This document shows positions 45,459 through 57,469 of a stretch of 64,000 nt of DNA, piece by piece; within the stretch, counting starts at the first letter, position 1; each line of letters opens with the position of its first letter. Made by a program: the position numbers and the translations under genes. The notes beneath the pieces were generated by a model, which was not told where the DNA came from, searched no databases, and saw only the letters and a program-made list of their open reading frames with translations. Origin of the DNA: Clitopilus passeckerianus (lineage: Eukaryota > Basidiomycota > Agaricomycetes > Agaricales > Entolomataceae); NCBI GenBank assembly GCA_944990035.1, contig CALYLX010000126.1:2108001-2172000 (forward strand). The letters are read 5' to 3'.

Positions 45459-48400
45459 TCTCTCTCGACGTTTCACTCTATTACGCTCGACAACCGGGGA
45501 ACCTTTGGGACTGGAAACGCTCCGACAGAAATTGGCACAGCAGAGGGAGCGCGGAGCTGAGAATCAGGTCACCGAGGAGGAGGAAGAAATGATACTAAAT
45601 TCGTTCCGGTTTCGTTCAAAAACGTCGAACACGCCACCACAGCAATCAACGGACAAGCTTGGACCTGTCACGGAGGACGGTTCACTACGTCAGTCGATAC
45701 AGTCGACCACCACTGCGGATTCGTCCCAAACATCCTTATACCCAGCTTCAATAACATCATCACCGACACCTAGCGTCCGCAAGGGCTCAAAACGTTATAG
45801 CAACAATCTATTTGGCTCTGGGAGGCTACGAGACTATTCCTACCTCAAAAGTGGTAGTAAGAATGGCGGCTCAAGGACGCAGTCTGTTCAGTCGCTCACT
45901 CCCAGCGAATCAAGTAACCAGGCAACTCTGAGTTCAGTAACGGACAGCGTCCGCGCACTAACCCCGAAAACCCTTCAACTTCAACATCTGTCGAGGCCAG
46001 TCCATTACCTCCAAATCAAACACCTGTAGTCCAGGTGTCACCACAGGGTGAGGAAGGTGAACATGTCGTCTCAGTAGCAGAGTATAGGATTTCCAAAACG
46101 ATTGGTGCTGCCGCACTTAAACGCGCGTCGTTGGCATTGCAACAGGCCATCCAAGAAATAGAGGAGGCAGACGATGAGATCCTTCTTCCTAGGTCGACAC
46201 CGATTCCTAGGACGAGTATGGAGCAACGCTCTGCCACGCCAGAGGTGATTGCCTTCTTTGTTCTTGTTTTCTTATCTTGGTCTGACATTTCATAGAAGAG
46301 AAAACCTACCCTCTCCAACGCCTCCGACTACGATGCGCCTATGGCTATTTCGCCAGAAAAACACTCTCAAGATACGGAATTGACAGACCGACGAGCCTCA
46401 CCTGTGTCGTCCCGCATACTGCCCGGCTACGTGCCAGGAATGCCTCGACCGATGACACCCCGTGACATTGATCCTGAAGACCTTCGCTCCCATTCAACCA
46501 CTCCCAGAGCAACGTCACCCACTAGTGCCACGTTTGCCGATCCATCAGGACCCTCTCTTCCTACAAGTAGTCCAAACCGAGCTAGAAGTGGCTCGACCTC
46601 CTCACAACATGCATACAAGTCTCCTTCCTCGCCTCTCTTCCTTCAAAGGAGCACCAATGGCCGCTTCACACCCGAAGATGGGAGACGGCCGGCTTCTCCC
46701 CTATCCGGCACGGCTTACCAGCCCATGTCAGTTAATTCGCGGCCCAGTACGCCGTCTAACATCACCTGGACGGTTCCACCGATCTCCAGAAGCTTGAGAG
46801 GACAAGGTCATAGCAGGAATAACAGCGTAGCAAGTGACGGAGGAGGAGGAGTGGCTATCGAGTCTCACGGCCGCCATACACCAGGAGCTCGCTCATTACG
46901 CTCTCCTGCATTACCAGATTCTCCCATGATCGACAGGATGGATAGTGAGCTCAGTAACAGCTCAACTGCGTCGTCGACTACGCGTGAAGATTCCTACTAT
47001 CGACCCGAGTCAAAGGTGTCCTTGATGGAACTTGGTTCTCCTATGCGTGCCCAACGCTCTCCAACACCTACTCAAAGTGCACCTCGCTCTCCGACGGCTG
47101 CAAGCTTCTCTAGATCCACTAGTGACAGGCCAACTGTCCAAGCGACTACACCATCCACTCTTTTCAACCTCGCACCTGTCTCTCCTTCAATATTTTCACC
47201 CTTATCAAACCCTTCTCGCACCTCTCTCGAATCCGAAGGTTCAAGTTACCATAGCGTCGGCGAAGAGGAGAAAGACCGTTCGTACCGGCTTATTTCCGAC
47301 TTCGCGGAACCCAAGCCCGTGTGGCATGACCTACCCAAGAACGACCTCCACCTCTCCAACTCGGACGACTCTACTGACGAGGAGTGGGATCCGGAGGAAT
47401 ATGTTGCCAGATACGCTGGCCTGAAGAGGTCCGACTTTATAGCGATCCAGGACAAGTTGGTCATCGCTTTCAAAGATCGCGTAGAAAGGGCTCCTTCTGC
47501 TATGCGTCGGCGTCGACCATCAACATCTCAGTCTAACTATTCTACTAAGGACTTGCAGATATTGCAGGTACGTCTTGGCCCATTGGTTTCTGTATATGTG
47601 CATTAATGGGTGTTTCATTCTCTAGAACGCTGGACCTCCTCCCCCAGCTGCAGACGCCTTCATCATCGGTATCCCCCATCCCAGCCATCACTACAACTGC
47701 TCCTGAGGCTACCAACAGCCTCGACCAAAGTGACTACCCCCCAGCTTCTCCCGGTACTCTTCGCAACCGAGAACTGGCCAAGGCGTTATTTGGTGGACAC
47801 AGTAGTAGTGGCTCCCAAGAGGCACTCTCCCAACTGGTACCCCCCAGCCCAGCTGATGTGGAAAGCATACCAGTCAACGGACACACGGTTTCCAAACCCT
47901 TGGAAGAGCCTACATCTTCCGCGGTATATGAAAATCCTGCGCGTAATGCGTCGGCTCCAAAGGTTGCACAGAGCGAGGAAGAGGCCAGGCTTGCGCAGGT
48001 ACAGCAGAGGATACAAGCTGCCACGATGGCGCTCAAATCACCTACAAGTCCGAATCCCTCATCATTGCATTCTTCTGGTACCATCTCGAAGAGGCGTATC
48101 GACCCCAACCTCATATCCAACCCGAGGCTGGTATCCGCGTCTACCAGTGTTGATGCCGTCCCTATTCAGCGATCACCCTCCTTATCATCTGCGCAAGCGT
48201 CTGGCACTTCCAAGATTGGGTCGCGCTTCAAGAAACTCCGAGGCACACTGCGAGCCAAAAATTCTCCTGTTGTTGACGACAATGGCAGCTACTTCCCGGA
48301 GTCGCGATCAGCCTCACAAGCTGCTCACTATGAGCCTGACGCGCCTTCATCGGCCTCTTCACTCAAACCGTCTGTGGCTAGCCCTCCTGCGTCAGCTGGA

Positions 48401-50017
48401 CCTGGGCTTAAAGGGTTCATGGCTCGTCTTCGGGGCAAACAGAGGTCTACCAGCGATCAACCGGTGGCCTCTGATTCAAGGTTGTCCCCTCAGCCTCCGC
48501 GTCAGACCCATTCAGCAATGGCAGCTTCACCACCGCAAAGTGTCCCATCGCAGAGAGTTCTGAAGACGCCAACATCTGCAAACACAGAAACGGATATATA
48601 TCTCCCTGCACCTCGTTCGGTGACGCCGCAAATTCAGTCCGCTCCGCCCTTCCAGACCTCCTACCCCCTTCCCGCCCAGGGCTCTGAATCGGCTGATCCT
48701 CTTAAACAGCTATGGGAGGCCGCCGAAAAGATTGGAATTGAACCAGGAGAACTCAACGCCCTGTTAGCTCGCAGCAATTCTACTGCTTCTCGATTGCCAA
48801 CAAGGAGTGATTCGCTCGCTGTACGAAGGGCCCAGACACCAGTTGATTCCAATCAGCTGACGCCCACCGTCGATCAGCAGACTTTCCGCTCCGAAACTCC
48901 TGACTACAGATCGAATGGGAACGGAACCGGTACGGATAGTGACGCTACTGCAAGAGCAGAGAAACGTAGTAGCAAGCAGGGTTCTCGCAGGGTACCTGAA
49001 AATCTCCGGGTTCCACGGGAAGGTACTGGCAATAACGCCGCCAGCGCAGTGATCAGGAGGACGATCATCTTCCCAGATTCGAAAATGACTCCCGATGAGC
49101 TCGCAGCCCTCATGGGCAAGAGCCCCATTGGCCGTCGGCGAGGGAGCGTTGCCTCCACTGCAAGTCGTTCTATCCGTGATCGTGCCCCTACACCACCACC
49201 ACCCCGGTCTCCAACTGCTAAACGGTTCTCCAGCCAGTCGCCTCCAGTTCCGAATCTTCCGGTTAGTTTGGGTGGTCCAGCGACAGCTGTTGGCCCGCTG
49301 GAAAAATCGGCTTCCAATAGCGATTCATTGTAAGTCCAAACCTTACAACTTTCTTACCCACCTCATTCCGCGTTTTCAGGTATGATATGTACTCTGGGGA
49401 GAATAGATCCCCAAGCACCATACCGAACGATTCCGATGGGCCCTTATCGTCAGAAACAGGTGCTGGAGTTGAATTAATTCAGTTAGCCAACGGAGAAACG
49501 ATATGGTGAGATGATCACGCATTGCCTCCATCTCCCACGACATGCTTAACTGTTTATCAGGAATATTGTCAACGGGCTGCGAGACGATGATGATGACTAT
49601 TACAACAACCGTGCAAGCTTTGCTTCCGAATATTCTCAGCCAGGTACCAACGAGGGGGGCCTCCAAGTCTTCGTCAAAGAACGTGGCCACGGTCGATCTG
49701 GCTCCAAAGGCAGCACTTCGTCATTTCTTTCGCGTTCAAAATCGGGTAAGCGGCCCGAGACTAAGGTACGGAACTTGACGACTTCCCATTTCTCATGGTT
49801 GTTAAGCTATCTACTACAGGTGTTCTATAGTCCAACTGCCAACATTGGACGTCTCATCGAAGACCTCTCTCAACGCATGGATGCGGGGTCTTTCAATTTT
49901 ATGCCTACCAAACCGCCACATGGTCATTCACCGTCGTCATCGATGTCGACCAATGAGCTGAACTACCGACTGGAAGAGAGGCTTGACGAGATGATACACA
50001 CAGTGCGATCATCATGA
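45459..50017 (+). CDS. large Ser/Pro-rich protein with conserved C-terminal segment, unknown
   Basis: The first visible exon follows a CGCAG acceptor (45454-45458) and reads SLSRRFTLLRSTTGEP, then LETLRQKLAQQRERGAENQ; the true 5' exon was not found. Most of the protein is disordered, rich in Ser, Pro and Thr, with many SP/TP sites. Structured islands stand out: a helix EYRISKTIGAAALKRASLA with LQQAIQEIEEADDEILL; an acidic block LSNSDDSTDEEWDPEEYVAR with YAGLKRSDFIAIQDKLVIAF; a basic patch SRFKKLRGTLRAKNS; LKQLWEAAEKIGIEPGELNA with LLARSN; and the C-terminus with VELIQLANGETIW and VFYSPTANIGRLIEDLSQRM. The reading frame changes near 45950; an intron GTAACG to GTCGAG there would restore it. The S/T-P density suggests a phosphorylated cytoskeletal or polarity protein, which is only an inference. 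Confidence 0.65.
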
Positions 50018-50262
50018 TTCGTGATGCGGACACCTGCGGAAGCTTCTGATTTACCTTCTATCTCTCTATTAGCGGACGATCTTTGGCGATTTGTGGTATT
50101 TTCATATGCTATTTTTTAATTTTGTGCTTGGTGTTGATACAATGTGCCTATTTCATGCTGCGTGGTATACCAAATGGAATGATGAATAATTATAAAAGTC
50201 CCCTCATATCCACAGAGTAGTGACCCTTGAAAAGAATATCGCGAGTACACGCTGTGATGCGC

Positions 50263-50983
50263 CTAAACACCATATAGATCAACCCATCTATTCAGACATA
50301 GCGAAAGCAATGCTTCAACCAGTAGGGTATCGTGGGTGAAGGTGTAGGAGAGTAGTCCATGTGAAGGACCTACAACGGTCATTTTTGAGTAGCGTCTAAA
50401 CGCTGCTATTTGAGTGCTGGGGCCAGAATATAGCTACGTAAGAGATGATCAGTCAGGTAATTTGCACCATCAGAAGGCGCGTTGAGAAATTTCAGACCCA
50501 CATCGTATGAGGTTGGGTTATCCGCCCGCCGTCTCCATTCAAATTTCTTGCCATCTGCTGATAGAAACGCACGCGCACTAAGGATAAAAATCGGAACAAG
50601 GAGTACTTCCGTTGATTTGAAATGCCTACACGGAGCATGGAGGAAGAAAACTCACTTTTTACCTGAGCCAGCCATTACTAGTTGTGACATTGGCAGTCGC
50701 CGTGAACCTATTACCACGCTGCCTAGGTGGTTTCCTGGACTCCAGTCGAGTTGTGCACAGACTTCCTTGTTGTTTCTAGTGAGCTTGGAGAGAACCCATA
50801 AGTACCAGATGCTCCAAGGATGAGTCAATCGAAGTGTATATTCACAGTAGTTCGTGGATTGATTAGGCCTCTCTCTGCTGTCTCGAAGCAGAAGTAAACA
50901 GGTTTTGTGTCCTCTCCAATGACTGTGCAGGATCTTGGATCATCGCGTCCAGTGAAGAAGATATTGTAGCCGTTTTGTGTCAT
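50263..50983 (-). CDS. DUF6593-like protein (small agaricomycete family)
   Basis: This gene has only short exons and was assembled here by frame and splice sites. Exon 1 (start complement 50981-50983) encodes MTQNGYNIFFTGRDDPRSCT, then KPVYFCFETAERGLINPRTT. Exon 2 encodes LTRNNKEVCAQLDWSPGNHL, then GSVVIGSRRLPMSQLVMAG. Exon 3 encodes ARAFLSADGKKFEWRRRADN and PTSYD. Exon 4 encodes LYSGPSTQIAAFRRYSKMTV and the final HDTLLVEALLSLCLNRWVDL. The order (a beta-rich start, an ArgThrThr junction, a -LDW- segment, a -GKKFEWRR- segment, a YDLYSG segment and a hydrophobic helix near the end) matches my recollection of the DUF6593 family, which is expanded in Agaricomycetes and of unknown function. The length is about 180 residues. 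Confidence 0.62.
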
Positions 50984-51384
50984 TAGAGAGCCAATGAGAG
51001 CCAATCAAAGTGTGGAATTGAGGTCATGCTTCACACTGCGTTCTTATAGAGTGGTGAGTTGGTCGAGCCTTTAGCTCCCGTGATTCGCGCGTCTCGGGTC
51101 CATGGGAACGCATTCACATCAGTGGTGGCGCAGTAAAAGCAGTTAATTCTTAGATAAAGAGTCGAGGCGCAATGCAAAGAAGTACCAGCGACCAATTTGG
51201 TCCATCCAGAGGGTCGCAAAATCATGAAAAGGACATGTCAAACCCGCCACTGCCACTGGAAGGCTAAATCGCTACAGGCAAAAGCCGGCACTATACCTAA
51301 AATGGGAAAAAGCACGTGGCGACCACGTTTTTATCATTAGCGCCCGTAGTTACATAAGGGTGCAAAAAACTACAGGTAGAAAGT
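50984..51384. other. intergenic between the DUF6593-like gene and the BTB gene
   Basis: 400 bases with no recognised feature beyond promoter and 3' sequence. Confidence 0.4.
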
Positions 51385-52753
51385 CTACGCGTTGACCTTC
51401 CAGAGTGGCCTCTTGCGCGTCTTGCGTGTGATATGGACTGAACTACCACTAAGACCGCCACCTCCAAATGCCAATACTACTGTCTCCTCTGCTCCCGTGC
51501 CTCGCGCAATGCCCCTCTTACGCAAATCAATGACATCCTTCGCAAACTTGAATCGTGCCTGGTCAGAGCCAGAAGGGTCTGCGAAAGAAGAACCCTCGTT
51601 AGACACGAGGGGACACTGAATTGCGTAGTTTACACACCTATCCGGAATGTCGGTGACTCAACGGCGGTCTTGAAGAGGTCGAATGGCAGGCGCGAGTATA
51701 TCTCCAACAAGACTTCTCGTCCATTCGAGTTCGTCGCATTGCCTTCCGTGGGTGGCTGCTGGACGCCAAGGATCTCAGGAAGAGTATTCACAAGGAAATG
51801 ATATATATCCTCCTTCAACCGCTGTGCGTAAAAGCCAAAGATGGAGGGCTTGGGAACATCGGGCGTGGACATTCCATCCCCAGATGGAGCCAGTGAGTCA
51901 ACCAGCTGAATCCAGCTACCAATGGTTTCGACTGATATCGATTGCTGGCACAACTGGTAGGCATATTGGCAGAGATCCTCCATGCCACCGAGCAAGCATC
52001 CAGCAGCAAGGACTGCCCGAGCATTATCAGGCCGTATCATAGAAATAGCAGCAGAGGAATACAAGTATCCAAGAGCTATAGCAAAGCTCTAAGAGTCATA
52101 AAATCATCAGTGACGGGAGATTCGAGTAAATCAGGAAGACTCACGTCCTGTGTAAGCTCTGGTTCTTGCTCCAAGTTGACATGTACGACTCGCTGTCCAC
52201 CTGTTTGCGGAGAGGTGGACATGAGGTGGACAAGGAAGGGGGAGCGCGATAAAATGATAGCATGCAGACGATATACATTTTGATTTACATACTAGACCTT
52301 GAATGAGCAGTTTTCAGGATAAAACTGTGAGTGCCACTTACAAGGATGGTGTCTGCGTAGTTCTGCAATGTGATAGAAAATCATTGGCAAGTAGAATGGA
52401 GCAACAAAGAGTATGACTCACCCCTGATTGGAACCCAGATACATACAAATGGTTTACAATTTCTTCATTATGGTGCGCGTAGAAGGGTCTGATGATTCAA
52501 TTCCGTTTAGTTCTTGCCACATCTTTGTCCGTGCGTTCGCAAGCTTGCACATGCAAAACTCTCGGCAAAAGTATTGCAGCATGATTACTCACTGTGGCTG
52601 CCCGTTAGGGGCATAATCAGAGCCTTGTGAGCTCCCAGCCCCTCCGTCAATCGATTGTAGGTCATGGTCGGAATGATGTGAGTTTATGCCATTTGAGTGG
52701 CCGTTGATGCCGTTGACAGAGCCAGAAGAAGAGGCTGTTTGTGGGGCGCTCAT
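51385..52753 (-). CDS. BTB/POZ-domain protein, fungal
   Basis: The start MSAPQTASSSGSVNGINGHS (complement 52751-52753) leads a disordered N-terminus. Across several introns, not all resolved, a BTB/POZ fold follows: HHNEEIVNHLYVSGFQ, then NYADTIL, QNVYRLHAIILSRSPFLVHL and MSTSPQTGGQRVVHVNLEQE. The next exons are helical: MYSSAAISMIRPDNARAVLA with AGCLLGGMEDLCQYAYQLCQ, and VETIGSWIQLVDSL with FYAQRLKEDIYHFLVNTLPE. The last exon has RLPFDLFKTAVESPTFRIG and RFKFAKDVIDLRKRGIARG, and a basic C-terminus KTRKRPLWKVNA. BTB domains mediate dimerisation and often serve as Cul3 adaptors. No kelch or zinc fingers are seen, so the partner is unknown. Confidence 0.75.
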
Positions 52754-53269
52754 GCTGGATTGAAAAGGTGTCGTGTGGATTGAGAAATTACAGAAAGCAC
52801 GAGGACAGCAACGGAGACGACAGGAAAGAAAGCGACGGTGTTGGTACAAAGGTGGATTTGGTGTAAACCTTCGAAAAGTCACGTTGTCACGCGTCACGCT
52901 GCTTGATCACCGCCATAAAAGTCTCCTGGCTGGTAGTGATTGAGCAATTGTGTCTCGACGATGGACAGGCGACTGTGAGCCCTTCTGCAAATGCTACAAT
53001 TTCCCTTTGGTCCTTGAGGCTTCACCGTGCCCCCCGATCCGAATTCTCTGTGCTACAACTCCGAGTATTTATGGAACCCATGACTCACAGGACTGCCTTA
53101 TTTTGCTCTGCACACATGCCTTCGCAGTGGTGGTACGACTCCTCCGTTACGGAAAGGTACATGAAAGGAACCCTCGAAGTAGAGATGTTTATATGCGTAA
53201 ATTAACGTTCAAATCGGGATTGAACTGAATCCAAAAAAGATAGTAATATCTCGGCGTTTGGTGCACCAT
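52754..53269. other. intergenic between BTB and NTAQ1 genes
   Basis: About 500 bases without a supported gene. Overlapping plus-strand frames (52903-53228) lack domains. Confidence 0.4.
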
Positions 53270-54197
53270 CTAATGCCAGGTATAGAGCGTCTGCAAATCC
53301 AACACCTTCCCGAATGTTTCTTCCGTATCTATCATCGAAACAAAACTCGACATCAGGTTCGTCTTCACCCCCTTGTCGGCTGCTGCTGCGCCACATATTG
53401 CGGGATAAAGTGGAGGAGGCGCATGGTATTCTGGTGGACGTGCATCATCGCGTGGGAGTTCGACCGAGATGTCAAGTTTGTCAGGATGGCTTTGAGCTAA
53501 TTTTTAGCTCGCGTGATCAGCTAACGGTTCCTCGATGAGTGTCTCGAACAAAACACTGACCATGTGAGTTCGATCGGAAGCAAAGTTCGTCAAGAACTCT
53601 TCTACTTCAATCAGTCTAAACAGACTAGGGTATCGGGTAAGCTCAGGTTTCTCAAGATGTTACGTAGATTACCTGGTATATGGCGCACAGTCAAAAGGAA
53701 AGAAGGTATCGTGGAGGTAATCTACACTTTCCTTAGCACAAGTTTGGTGTGGCTGTAATACGACCAACCTCTTAGGGGGCACGGAGCTCGTTCTATCGTG
53801 GTATCGAAATCGTACACCCAAGCTCGAGGTGATTCTGAACCAGACTCAGCAAAGAAGTCATTCGGATCAAGTTGTCGTGTTTGAAGTTCCTTCTGCCGTA
53901 GTAAAAGCACGACGTGATAGTCCCAGATAACAAGATTATTGGGTTCTCGCGCAGCTTTCTGATTTCTCAACGCTACCTGCGTCCGAAGAACATGTCAAGT
54001 GTGAGTGTGAGCCGGGCAAGGGAAAGACTCCAGCCAACCGATCTCGTCTCATTGGAAATGAAAACAGCGAAGATGTCCCAAAGTTCCGAAACGGATGGGT
54101 CTTTGAAGAAGCTTCTCGCGAGGAGGTAGACATTCTCTTCGCAGTAATTCTTGGTGTAGACGGACGTTGTGGGAACAGGGGGAGGAACCAGTTCCAT
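53270..54197 (-). CDS. NTAQ1: protein N-terminal glutamine amidohydrolase (NTAQ1)
   Basis: This enzyme deamidates N-terminal Gln to Glu at the entry of the Arg/N-degron pathway. The start MELVPPPVPTTSVYTKNYCE (complement 54195-54197) includes the catalytic Cys in YCEENVYLL. The second motif, NNLVIWDYHVVLLLRQ, has the catalytic His of the WDYHV signature. The third, RAWVYDFDTTIERAPCPLR, has the catalytic Asp. A PPEYHAPPP region and the C-terminus TNLMSSFVSMIDTEETFGKV with LDLQTLYTWH follow, with TAG at 53270-53272. Two or three short introns separate the blocks. Confidence 0.92.
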
Positions 54198-54816
54198 GCA
54201 AGGACGAACGTTTGCAATTTTGGGTTATCAGGTGTGTGCCGTGTGCCGTGCTCGTAAGAAAAGCTCAGTGTGACAGACAAAATAGAGCAACATCAATCTA
54301 GATTTCTGTGAAGATATTTGAACGGGTGCAAACCCCGTTATCACCGATGACATACAGTGTCAACCCACCCTCTACCAGGCAAGTTGCAGGCCTGGGCCTA
54401 ATGTGCTCCACACAGATATCGCAAAGAAAAATCTGGGTAACTCGTGCGAGATTTCCCCGCCTCAGGTCCCCAGAGCAGAGTTCGCGTCTTTAATTTCGGA
54501 CTCTTAGATAGGAATCTCGATTCTTGGTTGTCGTATCGTACAGGGCTGAATACATATCGGAGCGGGACCGACAAAAACATAAGGTAGGCGGTATCATGGT
54601 GGGTCTACGACTGCAATTCACAAGTTGTGAATGGGGAGGTGCATATGGAGACCGATGAAGGGCACGAGTCGCGCTTCAGCAATATTAATACTTTTAATTT
54701 CCGTTTACTGGGGTAATAAGGTATCGATCAGTTTACGTGGTGAGATGGCGTGGTGACTGGAAACTCACGTTGGGGTATCTGTGCATCACATTACATTTGG
54801 GCGTCAGCAGCCACGA
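54198..54816. other. intergenic between NTAQ1 and the proline-rich gene
   Basis: About 620 bases. It contains the NTAQ1 promoter and the 3' flank of the upstream minus-strand gene. A minus-strand frame (54398-54580) has no domain. Confidence 0.4.
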
Positions 54817-55161
54817 TCACCGTGACGGAGAGCTATTGGGTGATTTCTTCTTCAAAACCAGCTCTGGAGACGCGTTCTCCTTCCTGAAGGGAACGAATAT
54901 GTGCTTTGCTGATGTTGGTGGTGATGTCATGTAGGATCGGGTTGGCTGAGGTGCATACAGCGGTGAAGGTGGTTGGGACGATGTAGGGGTAGTCGGAGAA
55001 GGTGGACTCTGTGCGTTGCTCTGCTGTGTGTAATTGGTGGGCACGTAGCTCGCTCCAGGATACTGAGATGGCATCGGCGGAGGAGGGAGGACGCCGGAAG
55101 TATTGGTGAATGGGTGGATTGCGAAGGGGTCGAACGACCTGAGTTGCTCTGAGGGGGACAT
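54817..55161 (-). CDS. short proline/serine-rich protein, hypothetical
   Basis: A single open frame of 114 codons starts MSPSEQLRSFDPFAIHPFTN and is rich in Pro, Ser, Thr and Gln. It ends with a more ordered basic segment, KHIFVPFRKENASPELVLKK, just before the stop at 54817. The pattern of a disordered start with a short conserved C-terminal FVPFRKE-x-SPELVLKK segment looks like a real small protein rather than chance. I do not recognise a function. Upstream UTR introns are possible. Confidence 0.55.
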   Translation of the reverse strand: MSPSEQLRSFDPFAIHPFTNTSGVLPPPPMPSQYPGASYVPTNYTQQSNAQSPPSPTTPTSSQPPSPLYAPQPTRSYMTSPPTSAKHIFVPFRKENASPELVLKKKSPNSSPSR

Positions 55162-56175
55162 TGTAGCAGTTATTGTGGGCGAATGAACGTGTTGTACGTG
55201 CGGTGGGGTCTGGCGAGTTGGTGTTAGATCCTCTCCATAAGCTAGCTTTTAAGCAACACGAACCCTGAGGCGAATTACCTACAAAATCAAAAATTAATAA
55301 TACCGAAGTCAAGCCGGGCCGCTGCCAACAGAAAGATGGAGGAAGAGAAGAAATAACCCTCCGTAAAAGGTCCTTGACAAGAAGAATGGGTGATGGTCCT
55401 TCGCGGGAGCCAACCGGAGTTGTGGGGGTCCACTTGTTAGCATCCCAAATAAGGCTCGTCTCTCCTGGAGCGTGTTTTCCCCGGAATTGGAGGATCTAGC
55501 CAGTTTGACCCGGATCTTGGTGGGGAAATGTCGGCGGAAAAACACGTGTATCGTTGCCGAATTCAGCAGCAACTCAATCCCCTCCGACGGTCCGATAAAC
55601 ACTGAGCAGTTTCAGGGATTTCTACAAACGCCAGAGATTTCCAGGGGCCGTTGTTCGGCCGCTGGGAAGTTATCTCTCCAATCTATCACGATAACATCTG
55701 CCAAAAGTGACCTTTTGACCTGCGGCATGATCACATTCTACCCAGGGCATGGTCAAAATGGCATCTAGCCATGGTGGCCGCGGGTTTTGCAGCAGTTTTA
55801 GCACAATGGTATGACAGCTTAGTGAATCTTACGGCACATTCTCGATGTCTTGTGGAAACGATTTCGTACAGCTGTCGACAGATGGGAACGTGCCGTTCGA
55901 GGTGTCAAGGTCTGTCAAAGTCAACTTTCACAGCCACATATAACGTTGAACACCGGCAAGAACGCCATCAACTGACTGGTCGGCTGAAGGAAATCTTGGA
56001 GTTCGAAGCTCTGACCTCTATTCTAACCACATTGCGCTACACATAGCTCCATAGTCACACAGCGCAACGACTCACCGATCCATTGCACACTCCAAACCAA
56101 AGAGAAACCTCATGAATCTTTCATGCACGAGATAATAGGGGAAGGAGAATTATAGGGTGTCTGTCATGGACGGCA
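55162..56175. other. intergenic between the proline-rich gene and ATP12
   Basis: About 1 kb with no supported gene. Plus-strand frames at 55472-55768 and 55771-56046 have no domain and unlikely composition. It contains the promoter of the proline-rich gene and the ATP12 3' region. Confidence 0.4.
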
Positions 56176-57372
56176 TCATACATTGGACAAGAGCAACGCA
56201 GCGCTTCCTAGCTGCCGCCTGATATCCTGGTAGTCGACGTCATGGGCTATAGAAGACAGGCGATTAGCAAAACACCTGGAGAAACTAGGCAATCGTTATC
56301 TTACTATCTTCGACCTCTCCCCAGCGTTCTATCTGGCTCGAGACCTCAACGGTGGCAGCTTTTGATGCTTCTTCCACGGTGAGCCGTTTCGTCACCAGGG
56401 CTATACCGATGATTAAGGACTTGGTTGCGTATGTCGCACGTTCTAAAGCTGAATGGGGAATTCATAGGTAAATCTTCTGCAAGACGGGGGCTTTCAGACA
56501 AAAATAAGACTGAGCACTCACCGGCCAATTCCCATTGGTCGAACTTTGCTATCACCTTAGCAAGCTTCTCCTTGGCTGCCTCCGGTTGTGGTTGCGGCAA
56601 GATGGAATCATTCTTCTGAACGGTGACGTCAAAGTTCTTTTTGACCCATGCCAATAATGGATCCCAGTGCTCGGATTGCAACCGTTCGAGCTGAGGAGGG
56701 TAATCCTGATAGAAGCTGTGTCGAGGAAAGATACGAATGAGCTCAGTACCCTCATTTTTACGCCACCCGGTTTGATCCACGTACCATATGGTGTCCGTGT
56801 CCAGATACTTCAGTAGAGCGGTCTGAACCTCCGCGCGGGCTTCAGCCTCCGCAAAGGAGTCAATTGCACGGGCTGTGATTGAGGTCTGGGGAAACGGTCA
56901 TGATAGGATCTCAATTCGGAACGGACAAGGGCAAGGACGCACCATAGGTAGAGCATGAGGCTTCAGGAGAACCTCTTGATGATCCCATTCAGCAGCAATG
57001 AGTGATGCCAGCAGGGACTTGTTTTCTGGGATCAGGAGGGTATTTCCAGAAGGGGTCTTCAATGGACGTGTATCCAAAGTAACGGCATAGCTCTTTCCGT
57101 GTTTTTCAACATCTACGTCCTTCCAGAACCTGGTTTTAGTAGCCTCCGCACCTATTCATATGACTTAGTGAGATTCTGGGACGCGTCAGATGCTGAGTAA
57201 ACGCACGATTTGTCTCCGTGGCAGCGGGACCTTCTGGAGTTGGCTGCGCTGCAGCTGCAGCTGCAGTAGAGTTCCACCTGTGAGCCCTAGTAGTTCCGAT
57301 ACATGTCCTTGAGACCCAAGTGAACGATGCCGAACGAGCAAAGAGAGAACGACCGAGCCTTTGGACTTGCAT
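56176..57372 (-). CDS. ATP12: mitochondrial F1-ATPase assembly factor ATP12 (ATPAF2)
   Basis: This chaperone binds the F1 alpha subunit in the mitochondrial matrix. The start MQVQRLGRSLFARSASFTWV (complement 57370-57372) is an Arg/Ser-rich presequence. The ATP12 domain follows across short introns: RFWKDVDVEKHGKSYAVTLD, TRPLKTPSGNTLLIPE, SLLASLIAAEWDHQEVLLKP, HALPMTSITARAIDSFAEAE and KYLDTDTIWYVDQ. It continues with WDPLLAWVKKNFDV and FDQWELAG. The C-terminus, derived here, ends DVDYQDIRRQLGSAALLLSN and a TGA at 56176-56178. It shares a 97-bp divergent promoter with MSH3. Confidence 0.93.
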
Positions 57373-57469
57373 TTTTGTCACGTCCAAAAGGAAGAGTGAA
57401 GCTGCTTATGTAACGCGACTTTGTGAGCATCGACGTCAGGTTTGGCGAAGGGGTAACGCGTGCTGCTAA
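57373..57469. promoter_or_regulatory. 97-bp bidirectional promoter, ATP12 and MSH3
   Basis: Only 97 bases separate the two divergent ATG codons, so the promoters must overlap or share elements. No TATA box is evident. Confidence 0.6.
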
